The translations under genes and the position numbers were made by a program. Below the pieces are notes generated by a model, which made no database searches, had not been told where the DNA came from, and saw nothing but the letters and a program-made list of their open reading frames with translations. A stretch of DNA of 10,183 bases from JAFGOM01 sp964605795 (GTDB lineage Archaea > Halobacteriota > Methanomicrobia > Methanomicrobiales > Methanospirillaceae): assembly GCA_964605795.1 (NCBI GenBank), contig CAZSDZ010000071.1, positions 1-10,183 of the forward strand, written 5' to 3'. Positions 1-6,749 of this stretch are shown here, in pieces (the stretch's first letter is position 1; each line of letters begins with the position of its first letter).

Positions 1-1
1 T

Positions 2-28
2 GTAGATGCACTGCTCGGAGCACTCTGA
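2..28 (+). CDS. 3' end of a probable antitoxin gene (partial)
   Basis: An open frame enters from the left edge and ends at TGA 26-28, giving a C-terminus that reads VDALLGAL. The stop shares its last base with the ATG of the PIN gene (TGATG), so the two are translationally coupled. Small genes placed like this before a DUF3368-type PIN protein are usually UPF0175-type antitoxins. That identity is inferred from position only, since eight residues cannot be assigned to a family. Confidence 0.5.
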   Translation, partial: VDALLGAL

Positions 29-513
29 TGTTTGTGATCGATACAGACATTCTCAGTATCTTTGCAAAATCGGATAATATTGGTCTTTTACGTGAATTGT
101 TTGGAAATAATGCAGTGATGACCCCTGCAATTTTTCAGGAGATAACCGCTCCAATTGATTATGGGTATGAGTTTCCATATGCAATTATTCAAATAATCAG
201 AACCGTTCAGATGAATGATGATGCATTAGTATACTATCAAGAGATTTTTCAAAACAAAAAATTGGGGAGAGGTGAATGTGAGGCTATTGTATATTGCCTC
301 GTATCATCTTCGGTTTTTATAACTAATGATAAAAAAGCCCGATCTGTCGCATCTGAATATGGAGTTACAGTTATATCACTTCCTGCTTTACTTAAAGTGA
401 TAATAAAAAATAAAATTCGGACACATGAAGAGGTGAAGGAGATTCTCTGTAATATGAAAAAGTCTGACAATTACTCATTACATATTGAGGTTGAGAGAGA
501 CATATTCCGATAA
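28..513 (+). CDS. PIN-domain toxin, DUF3368/VapC-like
   Basis: 161 aa, a normal length for a PIN ribonuclease. The acidic residues expected for the metal site are present: D5 (with D7) in the opening beta strand FVIDTD, E38 in FQEI, E83 in the GRGECEAI motif and D101 in TNDKKAR. The RGExEAI motif followed by a C-terminal helical tail (ISLPALLKVIIKNKI) resembles the DUF3368 subgroup, whose members pair with small UPF0175 antitoxins. Such proteins are presumed to cut RNA when the antitoxin is lost. The ATG overlaps the upstream stop by one base, which fixes the start and points to a two-gene module cut by the window edge. The gene is visibly more A/T-rich than the operon at 8663-9702, which fits horizontal acquisition. 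The family call is firm; the RNA target is unknown. Confidence 0.82.
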   Translation: MFVIDTDILSIFAKSDNIGLLRELFGNNAVMTPAIFQEITAPIDYGYEFPYAIIQIIRTVQMNDDALVYYQEIFQNKKLGRGECEAIVYCLVSSSVFITNDKKARSVASEYGVTVISLPALLKVIIKNKIRTHEEVKEILCNMKKSDNYSLHIEVERDIFR

Positions 514-942
514 TTGGGTTAAATACTAAAGAAGAGGCGATTCCAGACTCGGCCATGGATTTTACAATGTCATGCCCATAAGGACGGGGTGCTTTTGTTA
601 CACTGATATGCCCTGAGGCCAGGTTCGCAACCCGTCACTTCGATCCTCCGCAAGTCTCCCGGGAGCAAATGATCCCGGATTATTGCCCGGAATATAATAT
701 CTCAGCAGTAGGTTCTCTCTTCCTCCCACTTACCCGTCAACCGTGAATGGCGTTTGCCTGATAATCTCCGTTATTCAGGATACAGCGAAGGAATACTATC
801 TACCAAAAACCTTCTCTCTCAAACCAAAGGAGGGGAAGAGGAATTGACTTATTCACCAGCAGTTCTGAAAATAAATATCTAACTGTTGTTACCACATAAC
901 GCCCCTATGCCTTTATCATATCACCTCCCCAATCTCTCAAAA
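514..942. other. Gene-free stretch with inverted repeats
   Basis: No convincing gene is visible. GACGGGGTGC (583-592) pairs with GCAACCCGTC (627-636) over 10 bp with one mismatch, and a small CCTG-AGGC-CAGG stem lies in the loop. A TCCCGGGA palindrome follows near 658-665. This could be a structured RNA or a terminator, but it matches no class I know. On the minus strand a phrase reading ASGHISVTKAPRPYGHD, inside about 630-515, looks protein-like but has a stop just upstream and no start. Confidence 0.3.
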
Positions 943-1494
943 ATGACTGCTCAAATACCTGATTGTATTATCTGGAAGAAAAAGCAATATAAAATTTTGG
1001 GATTTGATGGAGATGAAGAAGAATCCCTGCTTTTTAATCCTGTTGAGTATGGTTTTTCCCCAATGGTGATGCATACTGCTTGCTATAGAGGATATTACTG
1101 CACCTATTAAATTGTAAGGAATGGCTTATATCTTGACCAATTGTGTATCAATGACGGCCATAATAGGTATCCTCTCATAAACGGAATTGACGCGGGACCC
1201 GACAATAATGACGGCCGGGTATATGAGAGGATTGATCTCCCTATCCTTTACACTGGCGTTCTCCGAATCGGGGCAGATTTCAAATCAGAATACTATATTC
1301 ATATGGGATTTCAGAAGCCGTCAGCACATGGAATCGTCTGGGATCTTACGTTTATGGACGGGAAGACGACTGATATGGAAGATATCTCTGCTCAAGTCAG
1401 TGAGATCGAAGGGAGATATCATACTGAGTACCGCAACCGGGATGTAATTGATCAGATAGACGATCCCTTTAAACGGGATCTCCAGTTACGATAA
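943..1494 (+). pseudogene. Hypothetical protein gene interrupted by one in-frame TAA
   Basis: A single reading frame runs to TAA 1492-1494 and is broken only by TAA at 1108-1110, about codon 56 of 183 counting from ATG 943. Both sides read as one protein: upstream ends in TACYRGYYCTY and downstream resumes IVRNGLYLDQL. From memory of a family of uncharacterised bacterial and archaeal proteins, this place normally carries a pattern like C(W/Y)RGYxCTYE, then hydrophobic-L-L, a short variable loop, YE-L-P--YTG-L-and later YIHMGF, which appears here at 1305-1322 (HMGF). The missing residue is therefore probably Glu (GAA to TAA). Other possible starts are ATG 907 and TTG 886; none has a good ribosome site. 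No function is known. Decayed gene, base-call error or stop readthrough are all possible; decay is favoured. Confidence 0.7.
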
Positions 1495-1500
1495 AAAAAA
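1493..1500 (-). terminator. U-tract terminator of the histone gene
   Basis: Two bases after the histone stop the minus strand has eight consecutive T (plus-strand A at 1493-1500). Archaeal RNA polymerase terminates on such U-tracts without needing a hairpin. The tract overlaps the TAA of the converging pseudogene. A GATCCC/GGGATC inverted repeat at 1462-1480 lies beyond it and could help. Confidence 0.6.
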
Positions 1501-1502
1501 GG

Positions 1503-1706
1503 TTAGTTCTTAGAAGCCATCTCGATATCTTCTGCCTTGATAGTTTTTCTACCAGCATGAGTAGCGAGTTTATTGGCATCTTTAGTCAGTTTTGCGATAT
1601 ATGCTTCAGTCTTCGCGACAAGAAGTTCTGCTGCATCGCTTCCAACACGCTCAGCACCGTTTGCTTTAGCGATTCTTGTAACTGCTGCAATTGGTAAATC
1701 TGCCAT
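1503..1706 (-). CDS. Archaeal histone (HMf family)
   Basis: 67 aa, the full length of a single histone fold with no tails. The N-terminal LPIAAVTRIAK helix, the GAERVGSDAAELL segment opening alpha-2, and the strongly conserved THAGRKTIKAEDIEMA loop-strand-alpha-3 region are all present, including the RKT that contacts DNA. Family members form homodimers and longer stacks that wrap DNA and compact the chromosome. ATG at 1706 is preceded by AGGT (minus strand; 1711-1714) and a TATA-rich stretch, so the gene is monocistronic with a short leader. It ends at a U-tract. The gene is intact, in contrast with the broken genes on both sides. It supports an archaeal host but not a particular genus. Confidence 0.96.
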   Translation of the reverse strand: MADLPIAAVTRIAKANGAERVGSDAAELLVAKTEAYIAKLTKDANKLATHAGRKTIKAEDIEMASKN

Positions 1707-1726
1707 AATTACCTGATATAAAGTTC

Positions 1727-1746
1727 TTTTATAAATATAAAAAATT
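1727..1746 (-). promoter_or_regulatory. TATA-box promoter of the histone gene
   Basis: On the minus strand this reads AATTTTTTATATTTATAAAA, an archaeal box-A-like segment centred about 30-35 bases before the histone ATG. With the usual ~25-base spacing, transcription would begin some 10 bases before the start codon, leaving room for the AGGT ribosome site. Confidence 0.55.
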
Positions 1747-2186
1747 GTGGATGTTTTCGAGAAATTGATGGGTTATTTGATCCATTTTAAGATCTAACTC
1801 TTGATTCATCCCAATGCTTTTCGCGATAGATCTCGTATCAGTTCGCCTGCCCTTTCGCATCAGATCTCTCATACCGAGTAGGATTACCACTGCCGATTCA
1901 TCCCTATTTTTGTTCTGACCCGAGTTATTCCGATATTATTCATGATTAATATTCAGGTAACAACGATTTCAACCTGGCGATATCAGCCTTGGATACCTAT
2001 ACCTCTCTCCCTCTGCCGGTCATATCAATAACCAATTCTCAACATCCGTTTACAGATTTTTGTCGCTTAATCATTCAAAGGGTGAAATAACTTATTTCCC
2101 GGTATGATGACACGAATATACATACGTATCATCAGTGCACTTATCCCATCAGATGTTTCAAGAAATGCAACTGAAAAGATGGTTCC
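1747..2186. other. Gene-free stretch between the histone and metallo-beta-lactamase genes
   Basis: Frequent stops in all frames. The only structure seen is an imperfect 10-bp inverted repeat, TGATGACACG (from about 2106) with CGTATCATCA (to about 2133). It lies downstream of the minus-strand metallo-beta-lactamase gene and may take part in its termination. No RNA gene was recognised. Confidence 0.35.
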
Positions 2187-3024
2187 TTATCTGAGTACCA
2201 GTTCATAACCAACGCCGGTCTCGTATACGGGGACGGCTTTTGCAAGTTGAATGGTTGCAGCAAGCCCGGTACAGTGGCAGGGATAGATAGCCCCCGGATT
2301 GATGGCTGTGAGAAACTCGCAGGTTGCAGTTATCCGGGACATGGGGGCGTCATGCAGGTGCAGGCCGCCGATTACTGCTCTGACCTGCTGTTCTCCTGCA
2401 ATCTGACTGGCATACCTGATGGTTGAACAGATGCCTGCATGGGTACATCCGCAGATGAGAACGATTCCATTATCCCCGGTATAAAGGAGGGAAGAATCAT
2501 CAGGGATGATATCTGGGACATCTCCGGTTGGCGTGTGAAGTGTTCCCAGAGCCTGCCTGGGTTCGGATGCATCCATATCAGGGATAGAGCCGAGGAAGGT
2601 AAGTCTCCTGGTCAGTGGGTATGGTTCGGTACTGGTTACCACTCTGCCAAATCGGCTCGCACATTCAGGCCCTACGAGAAAACCAATCTCACCAAGAGAT
2701 CCAAATGTCCGGGAATACCATGCTGCCGGGTGACTAACAAATACCGGTTCTTTGTACGGTATTCCCTCAGCCTTTGCCTGCATATAGCATGCCAGGAGCG
2801 GGGAAAGACCCCAGGTATGGTCACAATGCCCGTGAGAAAAAACGATATAATCGGTCTGGAGCAGGTTTATGCCCATGGCCCTGGCATTTCTCAAAAAAAC
2901 ATCTGAATACCCGAGATCAAACAGGATAGTAGTCCCGCTGTCTTCAATAAAAAGAGAGTCCGGGTTCGCCAAGGAAGTAGCGATCAGTGATGGTATGATT
3001 ATCACATAAAATGGTTATTTTCAT
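2187..3024 (-). pseudogene. Metallo-beta-lactamase (COG1237, methanopterin-synthesis type) with an N-terminal frameshift
   Basis: The long frame carries the metal site SHGHCDH (DNA about 2817-2837), then GCTHAG, GGLHL and PCHCTG, the layout of the MJ0301-like family annotated as 7,8-dihydropterin-6-methyl-4-(ribofuranosyl)aminobenzene-5'-phosphate synthase, with many paralogues of unknown role. Its only in-frame start is GTG 3005, which gives an unusual N-terminus. In the adjacent frame, ATG 3024 gives MKITILCDNHTITDRYFLG followed by EPGLSF, the N-terminus expected for this family. That frame meets the long frame at five T on the minus strand (2949-2953). Two more T, or one fewer, would join them, and two more gives the family-like SFFIEDSG. 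The gene is therefore a frameshift mutant, a homopolymer base-call error, or a slippage-dependent gene. No ribosome site precedes ATG 3024; an A/T-rich TATA candidate lies near 3103-3116. Confidence 0.85.
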
Positions 3025-3547
3025 GTCAGTTTGGATGTGAGTTTTCGTCTGCTCTTTATCAGGTGAAGCGGTGTATTGCCTAAGAACCGTCTATCTGCGG
3101 TTTAGATAAATAAAAGAAGGTTAAGAGCTTGTTGCCGGCACCAGGCCCGGTTGAGCACTGATACACTTCCCGGATCGTTACGATCAAAAGCCCTTTTACC
3201 GGATCTTTTGCCATCTTTTATCGAACGGTATCCCATCCTTTTTCAAATTCAGGACCACTGGTCTTGAGCCCGAAACTCCCTTTATCTGGAAACACCCTTT
3301 TGTATAGTAGTGTCATGATTATGCGGAAAAAACGAGTGACCCTGTTATCTACACAAAGTCATTCATCAAATATGTATAAAAAGATACCTTGCTATCTCCA
3401 GGTCCGGATGATATCGATGAGATTCTTTCGTAATCTCAAGAACCGGTTGAATATGCATCGAACCTTTGTTTCTTCAGAACAAAGTATTGATGGAAACTGT
3501 TTGTTTGGTTTGTAGCACTGATATACCTCTTTTATAATTAAAAACAG
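3025..3547. other. Gene-poor stretch with a possible decayed reading frame
   Basis: No intact gene is visible. The plus frame from 3155 to 3493 is unusually protein-like but broken by TAG-TAG at 3305-3310 and two later TAA codons. Phrases such as PVIYTKSFIKYV and LLSPGPDDIDEILS can be read in it. It matches no family I recognise and has no start, so it may be an old remnant or chance. A TATA-like TTTATAATT lies at 3531-3539, just before the small gene that follows. Confidence 0.3.
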
Positions 3548-3718
3548 ATGCAGGAGAAGAATATTATCAAAAAATACTCAATAATGGATTTATTGGATAT
3601 CCTTGATCTCATTGACTGTCTCGAACAGCCGGGAAAAGTATTGCGGGCGGGAAAGATGGTTGATAAACAAAAGCAGTTATATTACGATTTGCAGGTTACT
3701 CCACCTGTATCGTTATGA
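3548..3718 (+). CDS. Small hypothetical protein, 56 aa
   Basis: ATG 3548 opens a 56-aa frame. It has an amphipathic leucine/isoleucine-rich N-terminal half (DLLDILDLIDCLEQ), then QPGKVLRAGKMVDKQKQL and a short hydrophobic tail. Composition and codon choice look like real coding sequence, yet no ribosome site precedes either ATG 3548 or the internal ATG 3584, and a TATA-like element sits only ~10-15 bases upstream. It may be the surviving end of a longer gene. I do not recognise the family. The frame ends close to the 63-bp repeat. Confidence 0.4.
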   Translation: MQEKNIIKKYSIMDLLDILDLIDCLEQPGKVLRAGKMVDKQKQLYYDLQVTPPVSL

Positions 3719-4060
3719 GTATGCAGGAATGTAGGTGATATCATGGCTGCGGTTCTCTAACCAGGACGAGAGCAGGGACGATGCCGGATCGGTCAGCGGA
3801 TCTTTTGAATGCCATGCACTTTCAGAAGGGAGTGCGTTTGTTGCGACCGATCCCTTGAGGCGGGCACCGGTCAGGGTGACGGTGGCAGTTCCCTCTGCCA
3901 CACCATCTTTGAAGGCATTCTGTAGTGGAACAGAGGCGGTTATCGGTGGATTATCTTGGCCGATACATGGTGGAATTGCATATGAAACAAGGCATGCCAG
4001 GATGGAGAATTTCGTAATGACGTAGGTATATTGTTGGGGAGGATCTTCCTCCCCAGTCAT
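3713..4060 (-). CDS. Doubtful hypothetical ORF, about 115 aa
   Basis: The minus frame is open for 141 codons; ATG 4060 would give 115 aa. It contains a hydrophobic segment (KFSILACLVSYAIPPCIG) that could be a signal or lipoprotein-like sequence, followed by a beta-rich, small-residue stretch (EGTATVTLTGARLKGS) like many archaeal secreted proteins. Third codon positions in that stretch favour G/C. Against it, there is no clear ribosome site, the putative signal lies about 15 residues inside the frame, the first codons coincide with a perfect hairpin (4035-4055), and the last 20 codons lie in a dispersed repeat. It may be a remnant. No function is assigned. Confidence 0.3.
   Translation of the reverse strand: MTGEEDPPQQYTYVITKFSILACLVSYAIPPCIGQDNPPITASVPLQNAFKDGVAEGTATVTLTGARLKGSVATNALPSESAWHSKDPLTDPASSLLSSWLENRSHDITYIPAYS
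3737..3799. repeat. 63-bp dispersed repeat, copy 1
   Basis: By eye about 55 of 63 positions match 6687-6749. Both begin GATATCATGGCTGCGG and end CGGATCGGTCAGCGG, and similarity stops sharply at each side. This copy has a TAA in the plus frame that is open in copy 2. In the minus frame both copies are open and read PLTDPxSSLL...RSHDI. Confidence 0.75.
4035..4055. repeat. Perfect inverted repeat, 9-bp stem and 3-base loop
   Basis: TGGGGAGGA (4035-4043), TCT, TCCTCCCCA (4047-4055). The plus strand continues GTCATATTTTCTC, so the hairpin could act as a terminator in that direction or as a structure before the 51-aa gene at 4101. Confidence 0.6.
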
Positions 4061-4100
4061 ATTTTCTCTTATCCTGGCAGAAACAAGGAGTATATGCATC

Positions 4101-4256
4101 ATGGAACAGAGTGCTTTTGGAGATGGTAAAAATCTCACTAATCGGGATTATATTGACCGGTTGCTTGAACAGATCGCAACAGCATCATTTTTCAAGAGAG
4201 TATTTCACTGGAGAGAGATTCTTCTTTTTACCGGTGCAGCTCGTGCAGAATTATAA
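4101..4256 (+). CDS. Small hypothetical protein, 51 aa
   Basis: ATG 4101 is preceded by AAGGAG at 4085-4090 with 10 bases between, a good Shine-Dalgarno site. The product has a charged N-terminus, a helical centre (YIDRLLEQIATASFFKRV) and a short tail ending GAARAEL. No cysteines, membrane segment or known motif is seen. The 24 bases around its start are nearly identical to those around the vapB start at 7714, which is odd for unrelated genes. A weak hairpin with TTTT follows at 4305-4324. It may be a complete small gene or the N-terminal stub of a lost longer one. I do not recognise it. Confidence 0.5.
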   Translation: MEQSAFGDGKNLTNRDYIDRLLEQIATASFFKRVFHWREILLFTGAARAEL

Positions 4257-4304
4257 AGCCTGGATTATAACTGCTTAAGAGCAGGGGTCATAGAGACAGA
4301 CCAT

Positions 4305-4324
4305 AACACTCCTTAAAGTGTTTT
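4305..4324 (+). terminator. Weak stem-loop with T4
   Basis: AACACT, six-base loop, AGTGTT, running into TTTT at 4321-4324. It lies between the 51-aa gene and the 572-aa gene. A six-pair stem is short, so this is tentative. Confidence 0.3.
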
Positions 4325-4422
4325 GAAATCAACAGATGATGTTAAAGATTAGATCAAAGAGGTTTTCTATCTTTTATCGGAACTTAGAATAAAAGGGTCA
4401 GTAATTTTCAGGTGAATGTACT

Positions 4423-6141
4423 ATGCGGACCACTGAAGAGATTAGGCAATTATTAGACAAATTTGACAATTGCATCGCCGATGATTGGGAAGACCAGGAT
4501 CTTGATTTCAAACAATGGCCAGAGAATAGTTGGAATGATGCAAGTGAACTGGTTGTAAAGATGGCGGTCTGCATGGCAAATGGTGGAGGGGGAACGGTGG
4601 TCTTTGGTATTGCAGACCGCGTCATAGGTCGATTAGAAGCAATACCTGGAATCCCCCTGGAAATTGATATCAACATTCTAAAAAAGGTCGTGTACGATAG
4701 GACCGATCCAAAGATAACCCCTGTATTTGAGGATCTGAAGGTTTCAGAAGGAACCGGCAGAGTTCTTATCATGCAGATTTATTCTGGCATGCCCCCTTAT
4801 ACTGATACCTCTGGGAGAGGAACGATTCGGGTTGGAAAAGATTGTCAGCCACTGACAGGAACCATGCGGCGGAAGATTGCTGTTGAGACTGGTGAGAATG
4901 ATTATACTGCTGAAGAGATTGCTGGCGATCCCTTAGAATATCTTTCCCCATCTGCGATGGAGCAACTTCGGCTGGTTGCACGGGAACATAATGCTCCTAA
5001 TGACCTTCTCCGTTTATCTAATATTGATCTCCTCAAAAACCTGGATCTCATCAGCACATCTGGCCATTTGACCAGGGCTGGCCTTCTTGTTGGAGGAACT
5101 GAAGATGCTATCCGGCAATTTATTCCCAAGCATTTCTGGACGTTTCTGCAGATGGAAACTGATACCTCATATGTGAACCGTGAAGATCACAGGTCTGCTC
5201 TTCCGGTATCTATCAAAAGGCTGGAAGATCTGCTCGTTCCTTTCAATCCTATAACCACTGTAGTTCAGGGAATGTTTCATTTTGAATACCGGACCTATCC
5301 TCCGATGGCCATTCGGGAAGTATTGATTAATGCATTCTGTCACCGTGATTATCAGATCGCTGGTCCTGTAATGGTGAAGATATTTTCCTCGCAACTTGAA
5401 ATAAGTAATAATGGGGGATTTATCGGGGGGATTACGCCTGAAAATATTCTTCATCACCCGCCCTCTGCGAGAAATCCTTGTCTTGTCGGGGCTTTGATCC
5501 GGTTACACCTGGTGAATCGTAGTAATCTGGGGATTTCACGAATATTTGAATCTTTTTTGATGGAAGGTAAAAATCCCCCTTTTATTGAGGATGTTGGAGA
5601 CTGTGTCAGGGTAGTTTTCAAAAGACAGGATTTGAGCGCTCATATGAGAGCATTTATTGCTGAACAGGCTGGTAAAGGGAGGCATTATTCGGTGGATGAA
5701 CTCCTTATCATTCATTATCTTTTAAATCATCCTGAGATGGTTACCACTCAGGCATCCATACTGTGTCAGAGAAGTGAGGAGCAGATCAGAGATACTCTAT
5801 TCGTTCTTGAATCAGAGGGTCTGATTGAGCGGGGGGGAACAGGTAAAGGAACCTACTGGAGTATTCCTCCAGCCATTCATCAGTTATTGTCAGATTCAAC
5901 AGATTACAAACATTCCGGGCGTATCGATCGTGAGGCTGCTAAAACCCGAATATTAAGTGTCCTGATGGAACGGGCACGAAGAAGAGAAAAAGGACTTACA
6001 AATAGTGAAATTCGGAAGATAATTCATTTCGATCGAAATCAGGTGTATCAGCTGATGAAAGAATTACAGCGTGAAGGGGCACCGGTGAGTTGGTCAGGAA
6101 GAGGGCAATCTGCTATCTATGAGTATATAGGTGATTGCTGA
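4423..6141 (+). CDS. AlbA_2 (Schlafen-type) and HATPase_c_4 domain protein
   Basis: 572 aa, intact. ATG 4423 follows CAGGTGA (4409-4415) by 7 bases. Residues ~20-145 form the AlbA_2 domain: DLDFKQW (25-31), the MANGGGGTVVFGI motif (51-63) and RGTIRVGKDCQPLT (132-145). Residues ~290-400 match the HATPase_c_4 region of COG2865-type putative regulators, with REVLINAFCHRDY (298-310), LEISNNGGF (325-333), HHPPSARNP (344-352) and GISRIFE (370-376). Two winged-helix-like segments follow at ~420-482 (SVDELLIIHYLL, TQASILC...GLIERGGTGKGTYW) and ~505-568. Such proteins are often annotated as transcriptional regulators or RecG-like helicases, but no helicase motifs are seen. Some members act in phage defence or accessory loci; that role here is inference. 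The stop lies inside the first copy of a tandem repeat. No operon partner is obvious. Confidence 0.88.
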   Translation: MRTTEEIRQLLDKFDNCIADDWEDQDLDFKQWPENSWNDASELVVKMAVCMANGGGGTVVFGIADRVIGRLEAIPGIPLEIDINILKKVVYDRTDPKITPVFEDLKVSEGTGRVLIMQIYSGMPPYTDTSGRGTIRVGKDCQPLTGTMRRKIAVETGENDYTAEEIAGDPLEYLSPSAMEQLRLVAREHNAPNDLLRLSNIDLLKNLDLISTSGHLTRAGLLVGGTEDAIRQFIPKHFWTFLQMETDTSYVNREDHRSALPVSIKRLEDLLVPFNPITTVVQGMFHFEYRTYPPMAIREVLINAFCHRDYQIAGPVMVKIFSSQLEISNNGGFIGGITPENILHHPPSARNPCLVGALIRLHLVNRSNLGISRIFESFLMEGKNPPFIEDVGDCVRVVFKRQDLSAHMRAFIAEQAGKGRHYSVDELLIIHYLLNHPEMVTTQASILCQRSEEQIRDTLFVLESEGLIERGGTGKGTYWSIPPAIHQLLSDSTDYKHSGRIDREAAKTRILSVLMERARRREKGLTNSEIRKIIHFDRNQVYQLMKELQREGAPVSWSGRGQSAIYEYIGDC

Positions 6142-6273
6142 TGTTTGCGTACATGAGCAATGAAAACAGCAATGAAGGTTATTGATTGCTGATGTTTGCG
6201 TACATGAGCAATGAAATAGCAATGAAGGTTATTGATTGCTGATGTTTGCGTACATGAGCAATGAAAACAGCAA
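6132..6273 (+). repeat. Three tandem copies of a ~50-bp unit at the end of the AlbA_2 gene
   Basis: Copies lie at 6132-6182 (51 bp), 6183-6232 (50 bp) and 6233-6273 (partial). They are nearly identical; the middle one has GAAATAGC where the others have GAAAACAGC. Each contains ATTGCT and AGCAAT 17 bases apart, which could form a small hairpin. Each begins with TGCTGATG, so every unit offers an ATG overlapping a stop, followed by a 12-16 codon frame beginning MFAYMSNE. The first TGA is the stop of the 572-aa gene. There are no spacers, so it is not a CRISPR array. Confidence 0.92.
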
Positions 6274-6485
6274 AGGATGACGATTCCACATTAATAAAAT
6301 AGGTGATTAATAAAGGAGAGACAGTTGGTGCATTTCAATAATGAAAGATTCCCTGACCGGGATCGGACCTGACCACGAGGTGACGGCAGCCGTGCACTAC
6401 ACATGACAGGTAGAGAGCCGGGAGGATGAGCAGATTATTACCATCCCGCTCCCGGTTTCTCGGGAGTGGCAGGTAGACCGACCGC

Positions 6486-6568
6486 TCTGCCAGCTCTCTG
6501 ACCCCTGGTACCGGTTCCCGCTTTTTTCCGTTCTGCCAGCTCCCTGACCCCGGGTACCGGTTCTCGCT
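6486..6568. repeat. Direct tandem repeat, 37 bp twice with 9 bp between
   Basis: Copies 6486-6522 and 6532-6568 differ at three positions by eye. Both run from TCTGCCAGCT to GGTACCGGTTC and a final CGCT. The 46-bp period is not a multiple of three and breaks the reading frame of the gene it lies in. Confidence 0.9.
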
Positions 6569-6686
6569 CGATCTCGTGTTAGCCGAAGAGGGAAGAATCG
6601 ACTGTGATACGCACCCGTTTCTCTGCGAGAGACGCGATGGAGCCATGCATCTCTCGCTTTCAGAAGAAGAGATCATCCCGGACCGG

Positions 6687-6749
6687 GATATCATGGCTGC
6701 GGGTCTCCTGCAGGGACAAGAGCAGGGACGATGTCGGATCGGTCAGCGG
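6687..6749. repeat. 63-bp dispersed repeat, copy 2
   Basis: Partner of 3737-3799 in the same orientation, with about eight substitutions and no gap. It lies at the 3' end of the broken gene 6341-6770 and may mark a recombination boundary. Confidence 0.75.

Noticed and set aside
514..700. tRNA gene suggested by TTCGAT and GGTTCGCAACCC-like pieces
   Set aside because: No acceptor stem, anticodon arm or CCA-side pairing could be laid out around them.
2940..3005. GTG 3005 as the true start of the metallo-beta-lactamase
   Set aside because: It gives an N-terminus unlike the family and has no ribosome site, while the adjacent frame encodes the expected N-terminus from ATG 3024.
3735..4025. 96-aa plus-strand ORF opposite the minus-strand ORF
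   Set aside because: Its codon choice is poorer, it has no ribosome site and its sequence resembles no protein; it looks like a shadow of the minus frame.
6132..6273. CRISPR array
   Set aside because: The units are directly abutting with no variable spacers, and one unit overlaps a coding end.
6335..6694. 119-aa minus-strand ORF over the broken gene
   Set aside because: The plus frame becomes continuous when the 46-bp duplication is removed and reads as a more natural protein.
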